Origin: Pseudonocardia sp. C8 | GTDB taxonomy: Bacteria > Actinomycetota > Actinomycetes > Mycobacteriales > Pseudonocardiaceae | DNA: 64,000 nucleotides | Direction of reading: 5' to 3' | Assembly: GCF_014267175.1 (NCBI RefSeq) | Contig: NZ_JACMTR010000002.1 | Coordinates: forward strand, 186,001-250,000 | Shown here: positions 9,795 through 22,888 of the stretch, piece after piece | Layout of the letters: every line of letters begins with the position of its first letter | How positions within the stretch are numbered: position 1 is the first letter of the stretch | Notes under the pieces: model-generated | The model's input: the letters and a program-made list of their open reading frames with translations, nothing else | What the model was told of the DNA's origin: nothing | Database searches by the model: none | Translations under genes and position numbers: made by a program

Positions 9795-11132
9795 ATGCGT
9801 CGCCTCTTCGGAACCGACGGCGTCCGGGGCCTGGCCAACGGCGAACTCCTCACCCCGGAGTTCGCCGTTGGTGTCTGTGCCTCGGCTGCGCGCACTCTCT
9901 CGAACGGTGCCGGCCGCCGCCCCGTCGCGGTCGTCGGCCGGGACCCGCGGGCCAGCGGCGAGATGCTGGAGGCCGCGGTCGTCGCCGGGCTCACCTCCGC
10001 CGGCGCGGACGCGATCCGGGTCGGCGTGCTGCCCACCCCGGGCGTGGCGCACCTGGTCGCCGAGACCGGTGCCGACCTCGGCGTGATGATCTCCGCGTCG
10101 CACAACCCGATGCCGGACAACGGCATCAAGCTGTTCGCGGCCGGCGGTCACAAGCTGCCCGACGACGTCGAGGCCGAGATCGAACGCGGGCTCGAGACCC
10201 CGTTCACCCAGCGTCCCACCGGGGACGCGATCGGCCGGGTGTGGGACGCGCCGGACGCGACCGGGGTCTACGTCGCGCACCTGCTGGCCGCCGCACCGGG
10301 CTCGCTGACCGGGCTGCGCGTGGTCGTCGACTGCGCGCACGGGGCCGCCTCCGTCGCCGCCCCCGAGGCCTACCGGCAGGCCGGGGCGGACGTCGTCGCC
10401 CTGCACGCCGAGCCGGACGGCCTGAACATCAACGACGGCGTCGGCTCGACCCACCTGGAGCCGCTGCGGGCCGCGGTCGTCTCCCACGGTGCCGACCTCG
10501 GCATCGCCCACGACGGCGACGCCGACCGCTGCCTCGCGGTGGACGCCACCGGGAACGTCGTCGACGGCGACCAGATCATGGCCGTGCTCGCCCTCGCGAT
10601 GCGCGACGCCGGCGAGCTCGCCCACGACACGCTCGTCGCCACCGTGATGAGCAACCTCGGCCTGCACCTCGCGATGCGCGACGCCGGGATCACCCTCGAC
10701 ACCACCCAGGTCGGGGACCGGTACGTGCTGGAGCGGTTGCGCGAGGGCGGGTTCTCCCTCGGTGGCGAGCAGTCCGGGCACGTCGTGCTGCCGGGCTACG
10801 CCACCACCGGTGACGGCCTGCTCACCGCGCTGCGGCTGATGTCGCGGATGGCGGCGACCGGATCGTCGCTCGCCGAGCTGGCCGCGGTCGTGACCCCGCT
10901 CCCGCAGGTGCTGCAGAACGTCGCGGTCACCGACAAGGACGCCGTCGCCGCGTCCGCCGAGGTCGCCGAGGCCGTCGCGAAGGCCGAGGCGGAGCTGGGC
11001 GAGACCGGGCGGGTGCTGCTGCGACCCTCGGGCACCGAGCAGCTCGTGCGCGTGATGGTGGAGGCGCCGACCGAGGTCGAGGCCACCGCCGTCGCGGGCC
11101 GGCTGGCCGAGGTGGTCGCGGCCGCGAGCTGA
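9795..11132 (+). CDS. glmM: phosphoglucosamine mutase
   Basis: GlmM interconverts glucosamine-6-phosphate and glucosamine-1-phosphate on the way to UDP-GlcNAc. The 445-residue product has the N-terminal [11 protein letters not shown] motif, the active-site phosphoserine loop [13 protein letters not shown] (Ser at residue 102), the metal-binding DGDADRC loop, the sugar-binding GGEQSGH and the C-terminal phosphate-binding [14 protein letters not shown]. It follows rpsI by 11 nt and ends at a strong terminator. The companion gene glmS lies 5.4 kb downstream, separated by an accessory insertion. Confidence 0.97.
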   Translation: MRRLFGTDGVRGLANGELLTPEFAVGVCASAARTLSNGAGRRPVAVVGRDPRASGEMLEAAVVAGLTSAGADAIRVGVLPTPGVAHLVAETGADLGVMISASHNPMPDNGIKLFAAGGHKLPDDVEAEIERGLETPFTQRPTGDAIGRVWDAPDATGVYVAHLLAAAPGSLTGLRVVVDCAHGAASVAAPEAYRQAGADVVALHAEPDGLNINDGVGSTHLEPLRAAVVSHGADLGIAHDGDADRCLAVDATGNVVDGDQIMAVLALAMRDAGELAHDTLVATVMSNLGLHLAMRDAGITLDTTQVGDRYVLERLREGGFSLGGEQSGHVVLPGYATTGDGLLTALRLMSRMAATGSSLAELAAVVTPLPQVLQNVAVTDKDAVAASAEVAEAVAKAEAELGETGRVLLRPSGTEQLVRVMVEAPTEVEATAVAGRLAEVVAAAS

Positions 11133-11152
11133 TCTCTCCCGTGGTCCCGGAC

Positions 11153-11187
11153 GGGGCCGTCGCCGTCGCGCGACGGCCCCGTTTCGT
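11153..11187 (+). terminator. rho-independent terminator after glmM
   Basis: A perfect 10-bp stem, GGGGCCGTCG at 11153-11162 paired with CGACGGCCCC at 11171-11180, with an 8-nt loop, is followed by GTTTCGT. It lies 21 nt after the glmM stop and should end the rplM-rpsI-glmM transcript. Confidence 0.85.
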
Positions 11188-11380
11188 GTGCTTGCGGCCC
11201 GTTCGTGTGTGTCGGCCCGGCCACGTGTCGACCCGGCCCCGTTCGGTGTGCTTGCCCGGTCCTCCGTCCGGCCCGGATCCTCGGATGCGGCCGGCCGGTC
11301 GCGGTGTGGTCGCGTTCGCGATGGTGAACCGGGAGCGCGGCCGGCCGGTGCCGGCGGGACGGATGCCGCACGCTCGGTGG
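11188..11380. other. gap with degenerate GTGTGCTTG/CGGCCCG words
   Basis: After the glmM terminator, imperfect direct repeats built from (C/G)GTGTGCTTG and GGCCCGTTCG/GGCCCCGTTCG occur at about 11185-11250. An open frame with an ATG at 11321 reads in phase into the next small gene, but its product has no recognisable features. I see no firm promoter. Confidence 0.3.
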
Positions 11381-11626
11381 ATGCGACCGGATCTCCGGCT
11401 GGATCCCGAGGTGCTCGAACGGGCTGCGGCGCGGCTTCGCGGCCTCGCGTCCGACCTGGGGGATACCTGCGCACCGGTGCTCACCGGCGAGTGCGGCACG
11501 ACCGCGGGCCGGATCGCCGACGAGCTGGAGTCGCTGGCGGGAACCGCCGTACGGTCGGCCGCCGCCGCTCGGGAGGCGGACCGCGTCGCCGCGGGGCGCT
11601 TCGGTGGCACGAGGGATTCGGCATGA
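11381..11626 (+). CDS. small helical protein, possible ESX/WXG100-like
   Basis: This encodes 81 residues, all compatible with two amphipathic helices: DPEVLERAAARLRGLASDLG, then a short Thr/Gly/Cys-containing turn, then AGRIADELESLAGTAVRSAA. There is no WXG motif; two cysteines (TCAP and GECG) flank the turn. It is the first of two small helical genes after glmM, near the ESX-4 locus. Size and heptad-like Leu/Ala spacing resemble EspC/WXG100-type proteins, but I cannot assign a family. In-frame ATG 11321 is a possible earlier start; no ribosome binding site is convincing for either. Confidence 0.45.
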   Translation: MRPDLRLDPEVLERAAARLRGLASDLGDTCAPVLTGECGTTAGRIADELESLAGTAVRSAAAAREADRVAAGRFGGTRDSA

Positions 11627-11824
11627 ACCGGGAGCTCGGGAAGCACGCTTCCGCCCGCCGAAGGGCGGCATCGTGCGTCTCACGGCGCCGGTGCCGGTTC
11701 GAGTGGCACGATCTGGCCCCGCGCGGGGCGCGAACGTGACGCTCACGGCGGCGTCCGGGTTCGAGGCGCACGTTCCGGCTCGGTATGGGGCGGGAAGGTG
11801 CGGCTCGGCGCGTCCGGTGCGGCC

Positions 11825-12271
11825 ATGACCGGGGTCGACGAGCAGGCCGCGGCGCTGCGCCGCCTGGTGGAGCGGCTCGACGACACGGCGGCCGTCCTCG
11901 CCGGGCTGCGGGACGCCGTCGCCGGAGCCTGGGACGACGCCGCCGGTCGGGAGTGGACCGGGCGGCTCGACCTGGTCCGCCGGGCGGCCGACCGGCTCGC
12001 CGGCGAGGCGGCGACCGAGGCGTCCGACCTGGAGCGCCGGGCCGCAGAAGCCGGTGCGGGCGAGGTCGCCGGTGCCGGTTCCGACGGGGCCGCCGGTGGC
12101 GACAGGGGTCCCGGTTCCGACCGGGCCACCGCTGTCGGCGGGACGCCCGGGCAGACGGCGGACGGCGCGGGTGTCCGGCTCCCCGGCCTCACCGGCACCC
12201 GCCCGCCCGACCGGCGCGGCGCGGTCGCCCCGCTGCTCCCGCCGATGCCCGGCGGCACCGCCGACCGGTGA
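11825..12271 (+). CDS. WXG100-superfamily-like protein with disordered tail
   Basis: This encodes 148 residues. Residues 1-75 form a probable helical hairpin: DEQAAALRRLVERLDDTAAVLAGLRDAVAGAWDDAAGREW, then a second helix RLDLVRRAADRLAGEAATEA. AWDD stands where WXG100 proteins have W-X-G. Residues 80-148 are Gly/Ala/Pro/Asp-rich and look disordered. Its stop adjoins the stop of the convergent IclR gene (12272). Proximity to ESX-4 and the fold pattern suggest a type VII-related protein; this is inference, and it could equally be a lineage-specific hypothetical. Confidence 0.5.
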   Translation: MTGVDEQAAALRRLVERLDDTAAVLAGLRDAVAGAWDDAAGREWTGRLDLVRRAADRLAGEAATEASDLERRAAEAGAGEVAGAGSDGAAGGDRGPGSDRATAVGGTPGQTADGAGVRLPGLTGTRPPDRRGAVAPLLPPMPGGTADR

Positions 12272-13060
12272 TCAGAGCCCGGACGCCGCGAGGTCCGCCT
12301 CGATGTCCGCGGCGGCCTGCAGGAGCCGCGGCAGGTGCCGGCCGGTCAGCTCCTCCCGGGTGGACACCCCGACGTGCGTGGAGACGTTCACGGCCGCGAT
12401 CACCCGGCCGGCCCGGTTCCGGACCGGGGCGGCGATGCCGCGCAGCCCGTCCTCGAGCTCGTGCTCGACCAGGGCCCAGCCCTGCTCGCGGGCCGCGAGG
12501 ACCGCGTCGCGCAGGGCCTGCGTGTCGCGCACCGTGTGGTCGGTGTGCCGTTCGACGGTGACCGCCGCGAGATGCGCGTCCAGCTCCGCGTCCGGCAGAC
12601 CCGCCAGCAGCACCCGGCCCATCGACGTCGCCCAGGCGGCGTACCGGGTCCCGACGCTGATCCGCAGCCCGGACAGCCGGGAGCTCTGGGCGAGGGCCAG
12701 GTAGACGACGTCGCCACCGTCCAGCTCGGTCAGCGAGGCGGTCTCGCGCAGCTCGTAGGACATGGCCTGCAGGTGCGGGAGGGCCACGTCGACCAGGGAC
12801 AGGCCGGAGAGGTAGGCGTAGCCGAGCTCCAGCACGCGCGGGGTCAGCTCGAAGCGGTCCCGGCCGCTGCGGCGGGCGTAGCCGAGATCGACCAGCGTGA
12901 GCAGCAGCCGCCGGGCGGTGGCCCGGTCCAGGTCGGTGCGCGTGGCGACCTCGCTCAGCGTCATCGACGGCGTGTCCGGCCCGAACGCCCGGACGACCCG
13001 GAACGCCCGTTCCACCGCCCGGACGAAGTGCCGCTCCTGCTGCCCGGCCTCCGTGACCAT
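12272..13060 (-). CDS. IclR-family transcriptional regulator (PcaR/PobR-like)
   Basis: This 262-residue protein has an N-terminal winged helix (about 10-75; RAVERAFRVVRAFGPD, then the recognition region LDRATARRLLLTLVDLGY) and a C-terminal IclR effector domain (from about 85, with RISVGTRYAAWATSMGRVLLAGLPD and GLRGIAAPVRNRAGRVIAAVNVS). Such regulators typically sense small aromatic or organic acids. ATG 13060 is preceded by AAGGGG on the minus strand. It is divergent from the MHS transporter gene, with a tandem palindromic operator between them, so it very likely controls that transporter and the following dehydrogenase and itself. Confidence 0.92.
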   Translation of the reverse strand: MVTEAGQQERHFVRAVERAFRVVRAFGPDTPSMTLSEVATRTDLDRATARRLLLTLVDLGYARRSGRDRFELTPRVLELGYAYLSGLSLVDVALPHLQAMSYELRETASLTELDGGDVVYLALAQSSRLSGLRISVGTRYAAWATSMGRVLLAGLPDAELDAHLAAVTVERHTDHTVRDTQALRDAVLAAREQGWALVEHELEDGLRGIAAPVRNRAGRVIAAVNVSTHVGVSTREELTGRHLPRLLQAAADIEADLAASGL

Positions 13061-13147
13061 CGGACCCCTTCCGTCGCGGGGTCCGACCCTACCGGCGGTG
13101 CGCACCCGGCCCCGGCCTTGCGATCAGCGGTGACTCGCCGTACCGTT

Positions 13148-13183
13148 CGTGCGCACAGCACACAGATGTGCGCATAGCGCACA
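13148..13183. promoter_or_regulatory. tandem IclR-type operator
   Basis: A perfect palindrome TGTGCGC-ATA-GCGCACA lies at 13167-13183. A related copy (14/17 identical) lies at 13148-13164, 19 bp upstream. The pair is between the divergent IclR gene and the transporter gene (start 13209) and has the size of an IclR-family operator. It probably overlaps the transporter promoter. Confidence 0.75.
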
Positions 13184-13208
13184 ACGCAAGGACGCGTACG
13201 GAGCCCTC

Positions 13209-14543
13209 ATGTCACAGCCGTCAACCGCCCCGGCCGGGGCCGGACGGGCAGCCGCCGGATCGTTCGTCGGCGCCGTCGTCGAGTGGTACGACTTCCTCCT
13301 CTACGGGGTGGTCGCCGCGCTGGTGTTCAGCAAGCTCTACTTCCCCACCGAGAGCCCGACGGCCGGTGCGCTGGCCGCGTTCGCGACGTTCGGCATCGGG
13401 TTCCTCTTCCGCCCGCTCGGCGGCATCGTGTTCGGCCACCTCGGTGACCGGATCGGCCGCAAGCGGACGCTGGTCTGGACGATCTCGATCATGGGATTCA
13501 CCACCGCGCTGATCGGCGTGCTGCCCACGTACGACCAGATCGGGTACTGGGCGCCCGCGCTGCTGGTGACCCTGCGCTGCATCCAGGGCCTCGCGGTCGG
13601 CGGCGAGTGGGGCAGCGCGGCCCTGCTCGCGGTCGAGCACGCGCCCAAGCGGTGGCGGGCGTTGTACTCCAGCGGTGTCCAGGTCGGCTACTCGGTGGCG
13701 CTGCTGCTGGTGAACGGCTTCGTCGCGATCCTGGTCGGCGCGATGAGCGAGGGCGCGTTCGAGACCTGGGGCTGGCGGATCCCGTTCTTCTGCGGGCTGC
13801 TGCTGACCCTGGTCGGGCTGTGGATCCGGTCCGGGGTGGACGAGTCCGAGGTCTTCCGAAAGGCTGCCGCCGAGCGGGCCGCAGACCCGGCCGAGGAGCA
13901 GCGCCTGCCGGTGCTGGAGGCCGCGCGCCGGCACCCCGGCGCGTTCGGCAAGATCGTCGCGCTGCGGCTGGCCGAGCTGCTGACGATGTACATCGTCGTC
14001 ACCTTCGCGCTGTCCTACGCCACCACCGAGTACGCGTTCTCGCGGGGCTTCATGCTCGGCGTCGGCCTGCTCGTCGGCGGGCTCGGGATCGTCACCATCC
14101 CGCTGTTCGGGTGGCTGTCCGACCGCTACGGGCGGCGCCCGGTCTACCTCACGGGGGCCGTGGCCGGGCTGGTCGCGTCGGTGCCGTTCTTCGTGGCGAT
14201 GGAGCAGGGCTCGGCGGTGCTGCTCGTCGTCTGCTCCGTGCTGCTGGTCAACATCGGGCACGACGCGATCGTCAGCGTCCAGCAGCCGCTGTTCACCGAG
14301 ATGTTCGGCGCCCGGCACCGCAACAGCGGCGTCGGCCTCGGGTACCAGCTGGCCAGCGTCGTCGGTGGCGGGTTCACCCCGTTCATCGCGACCGCGCTGG
14401 TCGCGCTCGGCGGCGGCGCCTGGCACTGGGTCGCGGCCTACCTCGCCGCCGGCTGCCTGCTGTCCCTGCTGGTCGCGGCGTTCATCAGCTACGAGCCGCA
14501 CGCCGAGGACGCGCCCGCCACCGCGTCCTCGCACACCCCGTGA
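13209..14543 (+). CDS. MFS transporter, metabolite:H+ symporter (MHS) family
   Basis: This 444-residue, 12-segment transporter resembles the ProP/KgtP/ShiA family of proton symporters for organic acids and zwitterions. The signatures are the opening GSFVGAVVEWYDFLLYG, the loop motif GHLGDRIGRKRTL, RCIQGLAVGGEWGSAALLAVEH, and a second loop GWLSDRYGRRPVYL. The cargo cannot be read from the sequence. Its stop overlaps the GTG of the zinc dehydrogenase (GTGA), so uptake and oxidation of one substrate under IclR control is a reasonable inference; shikimate/quinate-like or other small organic acids are candidates only. Confidence 0.9.
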   Translation: MSQPSTAPAGAGRAAAGSFVGAVVEWYDFLLYGVVAALVFSKLYFPTESPTAGALAAFATFGIGFLFRPLGGIVFGHLGDRIGRKRTLVWTISIMGFTTALIGVLPTYDQIGYWAPALLVTLRCIQGLAVGGEWGSAALLAVEHAPKRWRALYSSGVQVGYSVALLLVNGFVAILVGAMSEGAFETWGWRIPFFCGLLLTLVGLWIRSGVDESEVFRKAAAERAADPAEEQRLPVLEAARRHPGAFGKIVALRLAELLTMYIVVTFALSYATTEYAFSRGFMLGVGLLVGGLGIVTIPLFGWLSDRYGRRPVYLTGAVAGLVASVPFFVAMEQGSAVLLVVCSVLLVNIGHDAIVSVQQPLFTEMFGARHRNSGVGLGYQLASVVGGGFTPFIATALVALGGGAWHWVAAYLAAGCLLSLLVAAFISYEPHAEDAPATASSHTP

Positions 14544-15550
14544 GCACGGCCGCGTCCCTCCGGCCCACCACGGGTGCGGTCCGCCTCACCGGGGCCGGCC
14601 ACCTGGCGTTCGACCGGGTCGAGGTGCCGGCGCCGGGCCCCGGTGAGGTGCTGGTCGCGATCACCGCGGTCGGGCTCTGCGGTACCGACCTCGCCGTCCG
14701 CAGCGGCGCCCGGGCCGTGCCGGCGCTGCCGTGGACGCTCGGGCACGAGGGCGGTGGCCGGGTCGTCGCGACCGGGCCGGGAGTGGACCCGGGCCGGGCC
14801 GGCGAGGTCGTCGCCGTCGAGCCGAACATCGGGTGCGGGGCGTGCCGGTTCTGCGCGGACGGGCGCACCTCGGCCTGCGCGCGGCGGCGCAGCCTCGGGG
14901 TGAACGCGCCGGGGCTGCTGGCCGGGTACGTCGCCGTCCCGGCGGGCCACGCCCACCCGCTGCCGCCCGGGATCGCCCCGGACCTGGCGGAACGGGTCGT
15001 CGCCTGCGTCGAGCCGTGGGTCGTCACCCGGGCGGCGGTCCGCCGGGCGGGCCCGCGGGCCGGCACGCGGTGCCTGGTCGTCGGGGCGGGCTCGCAGGGG
15101 ACCCTGCTGTGCCTCACGTTGCGGGCCGCGGGGATCACCCCGGTCGTCGCCGAACCCCACGAGGGGCGACGGCGGCGGGCCCTCGAGCTGGGCGCGGAAC
15201 CGTTCGAACCCGGGGAGACGTTCGGGACGGTGTTCGAGACCTCCGGAGCGCCGGGAGCCTGGTCCACCGCCCGGGACGCCGTCGACCGGGCCGGCACCCT
15301 GCTGCTGATCGGGCAGCACGACGGGCCGTCCGAGGTCAACACGCACGACCTCGTGCAGAGGCAGGTGACGATCACCGGCTCGCTGATCTACGACCACCCG
15401 GGTGACTTCACCGCCGCGCTGGCCGAGCTGCCGGGCGTCGCCGACCGGCTGGCCGGGCTGATGGAACCCGAGCCGTTCCGGTTCGACCGGGCCGCCGCGG
15501 CGTTCGACGCCGTCGCGGAGGCCGGTGGGAAGGTGTGGCTCGCGCCCTGA
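14540..15550 (+). CDS. zinc-dependent medium-chain alcohol/polyol dehydrogenase
   Basis: This is a 336-residue MDR-superfamily NAD(P)-dependent dehydrogenase. GLCGTD and TLGHEGGG provide the catalytic-zinc Cys and His. The lobe CGACRFCADGRTSAC carries four Cys for the structural zinc. The Rossmann motif LVVGAGSQGTLLCLTL lies near residue 175. It is most like threonine/sorbitol-dehydrogenase-type enzymes; the substrate is unknown. The GTG start at 14540 is set by a GTGA overlap with the transporter stop, indicating translational coupling. Confidence 0.88.
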   Translation: MSTAASLRPTTGAVRLTGAGHLAFDRVEVPAPGPGEVLVAITAVGLCGTDLAVRSGARAVPALPWTLGHEGGGRVVATGPGVDPGRAGEVVAVEPNIGCGACRFCADGRTSACARRRSLGVNAPGLLAGYVAVPAGHAHPLPPGIAPDLAERVVACVEPWVVTRAAVRRAGPRAGTRCLVVGAGSQGTLLCLTLRAAGITPVVAEPHEGRRRRALELGAEPFEPGETFGTVFETSGAPGAWSTARDAVDRAGTLLLIGQHDGPSEVNTHDLVQRQVTITGSLIYDHPGDFTAALAELPGVADRLAGLMEPEPFRFDRAAAAFDAVAEAGGKVWLAP

Positions 15551-16408
15551 TCACCGGCCGCCGACGCCCAGCAGCCCGGGCTGCTCGCCGGACTCCTCGT
15601 CCTCGGGCCCGGGCAGGTCGACCAGCGGGGCGCCGGGGACGTCGCCCGCGGTCAGCGCGGACACCCGCTTCTCACCGGTCAGCTCCTGCATGAGGAACGC
15701 CGTGACCAGGGCGCGGGTGAGCTTGCGGGTGCGGTGCTGCGGGAAGTTCTGCAGCAGGAAGCTCGACCAGTGCCGGCCCTCGCAGAAGCCCAGGTGGCCG
15801 GCCTTCTCGATGGTCCGCACGGTCACGTCACCGCCCGCGTCCCGCTGCGCGGCGGCGATCCGCTCGGCGTGCCCGGCGGCCGGGGCCATCGAGTCGACGG
15901 CGGCGGCCAGGTGCAGGGTCGGCGCGCCCACCCGGGCCGCGGCCTCGATCGCGGACGGCTTGACCTCCGACGGGGCGAGGGTCACCAGCGCGCGGAGCCG
16001 TTCCCGCCGGGCCGCGGCGAGGATCGCGGCGCCCCCGCCGGTGCCGTGCCCGATCAGGCCGGTGCGGCGGGCGTCGACGCTGATGGTGCCGTCGCCGAGC
16101 CGGACCCCGACGCACACGTCGAGGACCGTGGCCAGGTCCGCCGAGAAGCGGGACATGCTCGGGACCGGGCCGCGCTGGGTGTCCGGCGCCGCGGCGACGA
16201 AACCCCAGGTCGCGAGGTGCCGCAGCAGCTCGTGGTAGCGGCGGACCGGCTGCAGCCAGGCATGCCCTAGCACGACGGCGGGCAGGTGGAAGCCCTCCGC
16301 CGGGGCGTAGACGATGCCGGGCAGGCCGATCAGACCGAGGTCGCCGAACCGGACCGGGAGGGGCCCCGGCCGGGACAGCACGCCGAGGGCGTCCTTGGCC
16401 CCCTTCAT
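15551..16408 (-). CDS. alpha/beta-hydrolase-fold protein (dienelactone-hydrolase-like), nucleophile Ser absent
   Basis: This 285-residue protein has an alpha/beta-hydrolase fold: PAVVLGHAWLQPVRRYHELLRHLATWGFVAAAPDTQRG resembles the oxyanion region of cutinase/dienelactone-hydrolase relatives. The nucleophile elbow reads IGHGTGGGAA, so the usual GHSxGG Ser is a Gly; this was checked on the complement of 16021-16060. A candidate acid (AAAVDSM) and His (KAGHLGF) remain. It may be catalytically dead or use another residue. ATG 16408 gives a sensible N-terminus; the frame is open further upstream. It is convergent with the dehydrogenase and divergent from glmS. Confidence 0.75.
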   Translation of the reverse strand: MKGAKDALGVLSRPGPLPVRFGDLGLIGLPGIVYAPAEGFHLPAVVLGHAWLQPVRRYHELLRHLATWGFVAAAPDTQRGPVPSMSRFSADLATVLDVCVGVRLGDGTISVDARRTGLIGHGTGGGAAILAAARRERLRALVTLAPSEVKPSAIEAAARVGAPTLHLAAAVDSMAPAAGHAERIAAAQRDAGGDVTVRTIEKAGHLGFCEGRHWSSFLLQNFPQHRTRKLTRALVTAFLMQELTGEKRVSALTAGDVPGAPLVDLPGPEDEESGEQPGLLGVGGR

Positions 16409-16546
16409 GGACGGGGGACGGGTCACGCTGGTCCTGGCCACGGACGGCACCGTACCGGTGCAGGTCACGCCGTGCCCGTCGCGCGCCGCGCCCGGCGTGG
16501 CGCTCGCCCGGCACCCGGCGCCGGAAGATCACCGACGGCACGCCGA

Positions 16547-16552
16547 TACGCT
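16547..16552 (+). promoter_or_regulatory. -10 element for leaderless glmS
   Basis: TACGCT ends 7 nt before the glmS ATG (16560), the spacing expected if transcription starts at or next to the start codon. No ribosome binding site is present, which supports leaderless translation. Confidence 0.5.
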
Positions 16553-16559
16553 CGTCGGC

Positions 16560-21516
<4,957 letters not shown>

Positions 21517-21519
<3 letters not shown>

Positions 21520-21621
21520 GGCCCGGCGGTCGGGGGCCGAAGCATCTGCGCTGAGGCCCGGCGGTCGGGGGCCGGAGCATTTGCGCTGAGGCCCGGCGGT
21601 CGGGGGCCGAAGCGGCGGCAC
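21517..21621. repeat. 35-bp tandem repeat, three copies
   Basis: Units begin at 21517, 21552 and 21587 with an exact 35-bp period; a fragment of a fourth (TGAGCGCC) starts at 21622. Each begins TGAGGCCCGGCGGTCGGGGG followed by CCG(A/G)AGCATNTGCGC; the third unit diverges at its end. The first three bases of unit 1 are the argG stop codon. Confidence 0.9.
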
Positions 21622-21670
21622 TGAGCGCCGCCTCGGCCCTGGCGCGGCGGGGCCGCCCGGCCCGGATGCG

Positions 21671-22888
21671 ATGATCGGTGCCGTGTTGCCAGCCACCGAA
21701 CGCGTACCGGGTGCGGGCACCGGCAGGACCGGGCGCCCGACCGCCGGCGGCCCCCGCGCCGAGGCCGTCATCGACCTCGGCGCCGTGCGGCACAACGTCG
21801 CACACCTGTCCGGCCTGGCCGGCCGGTCCGGCGCCGCGACGATGGTCGTGATCAAGGCGGACGGCTACGGCCACGGCGCCCCCGACGTCGCCCGGGCCGC
21901 GCTGGCGGCCGGGGCCACCCGGCTCGGCGTCGCCACCCTCGACGAGGCGCTCGCCGTCCGCGCCGCGGGGGTCGACGCCCCGCTGCTCGCCTGGCTGCAC
22001 CTGCCGGACGAGGACTTCGCCGCCGCCGTCGCCGCGGGGGTGGAGCTGTCGGTGTCGTCCCGGGAGCACCTGGCCGCGGTCCTGGCCGGGGCCCGCGCGG
22101 CGGGCCGGACGGTGCGGTTGCACCTCAAGGCGGACACCGGGCTGAACCGGGGCGGCTGCCGGCCGGAGGAGTGGCCGGAGCTCCTGGACGACGCGGCGGC
22201 CGCCGTCGCCGACGGGACCGCCGAGGTGGCAGCCGTCTGGTCGCACCTGGCCCGGGCCGACGAGCCCGGCGACCCGAGCATCGACGCCCAGGCCGTCCGG
22301 CTCCGGGACGCCGCCGCACGGGCCCGGGAGCGCGGGTTCGACCCGCTGCTGCACCTGGCCAACTCGGCGGCCACGCTCACCCGTCCCGACCTGCATTTCG
22401 ACCTGGTCCGGCCGGGGATCGCCGCCTACGGCCTGGACCCGGTCGCCGCGCCGGCGGACAGCCCGCTGCGGCCCGCCATGACGGTGCGTGGCCGGATCGC
22501 GCTGCTCAAGACGGTCCCGCCCGGGGAGGGCGTGTCGTACGGCCACGAGTGGGTCGCGACCGAGCCACGGGTCCTCGCCCTGATCCCGCTCGGCTACGCC
22601 GACGGCGTCCCGCGCCGGATGAACAACGGCGGCCGGATGCGGGTACGCGTCGGCGGGGTGATCCGGCCGGTGGCCGGGCGGGTCTGCATGGACCAGTTCG
22701 TCGTCGACTGCGGGCGCCCCGGTGAGCTGGACGTCGCCGTCGGGGATCCGGTCGAGCTGTTCGGCACCGGTGACGGCGGCGGCCCGACCGCGCAGGAGTG
22801 GGCCGACGAGCTCGGCACCATCCACTACGAGATCGTCACCGGCATCAAGGGCCGGGTGCGCCGCACCGTCACCGGGGGGACCGCGTGA
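21671..22888 (+). CDS. alr: alanine racemase
   Basis: Alr is a PLP enzyme making D-alanine for peptidoglycan. The 405-residue product has the PLP-lysine motif VVIKADGYGHG (K62), the catalytic Tyr in VSYGHEW (Y290), the C-terminal domain GRVCMDQFVVD and WADELGTIHYEIVTGI. GTG 21683 is an alternative start, with GATGAT ending 7 nt upstream as a possible leaderless -10; ATG 21671 has no ribosome binding site. The stop overlaps the next gene (GTGA), giving the operon alr-hydrolase-tsaE-tsaB-rimI. Confidence 0.95.
   Translation: MIGAVLPATERVPGAGTGRTGRPTAGGPRAEAVIDLGAVRHNVAHLSGLAGRSGAATMVVIKADGYGHGAPDVARAALAAGATRLGVATLDEALAVRAAGVDAPLLAWLHLPDEDFAAAVAAGVELSVSSREHLAAVLAGARAAGRTVRLHLKADTGLNRGGCRPEEWPELLDDAAAAVADGTAEVAAVWSHLARADEPGDPSIDAQAVRLRDAAARARERGFDPLLHLANSAATLTRPDLHFDLVRPGIAAYGLDPVAAPADSPLRPAMTVRGRIALLKTVPPGEGVSYGHEWVATEPRVLALIPLGYADGVPRRMNNGGRMRVRVGGVIRPVAGRVCMDQFVVDCGRPGELDVAVGDPVELFGTGDGGGPTAQEWADELGTIHYEIVTGIKGRVRRTVTGGTA

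Noticed and set aside
11604..11828. 74-residue plus-strand frame (and an overlapping ATGA frame from 11623) after the first small helical gene
   Set aside because: Arg/Pro-rich product without helical pattern or ribosome binding site; coding status cannot be supported.
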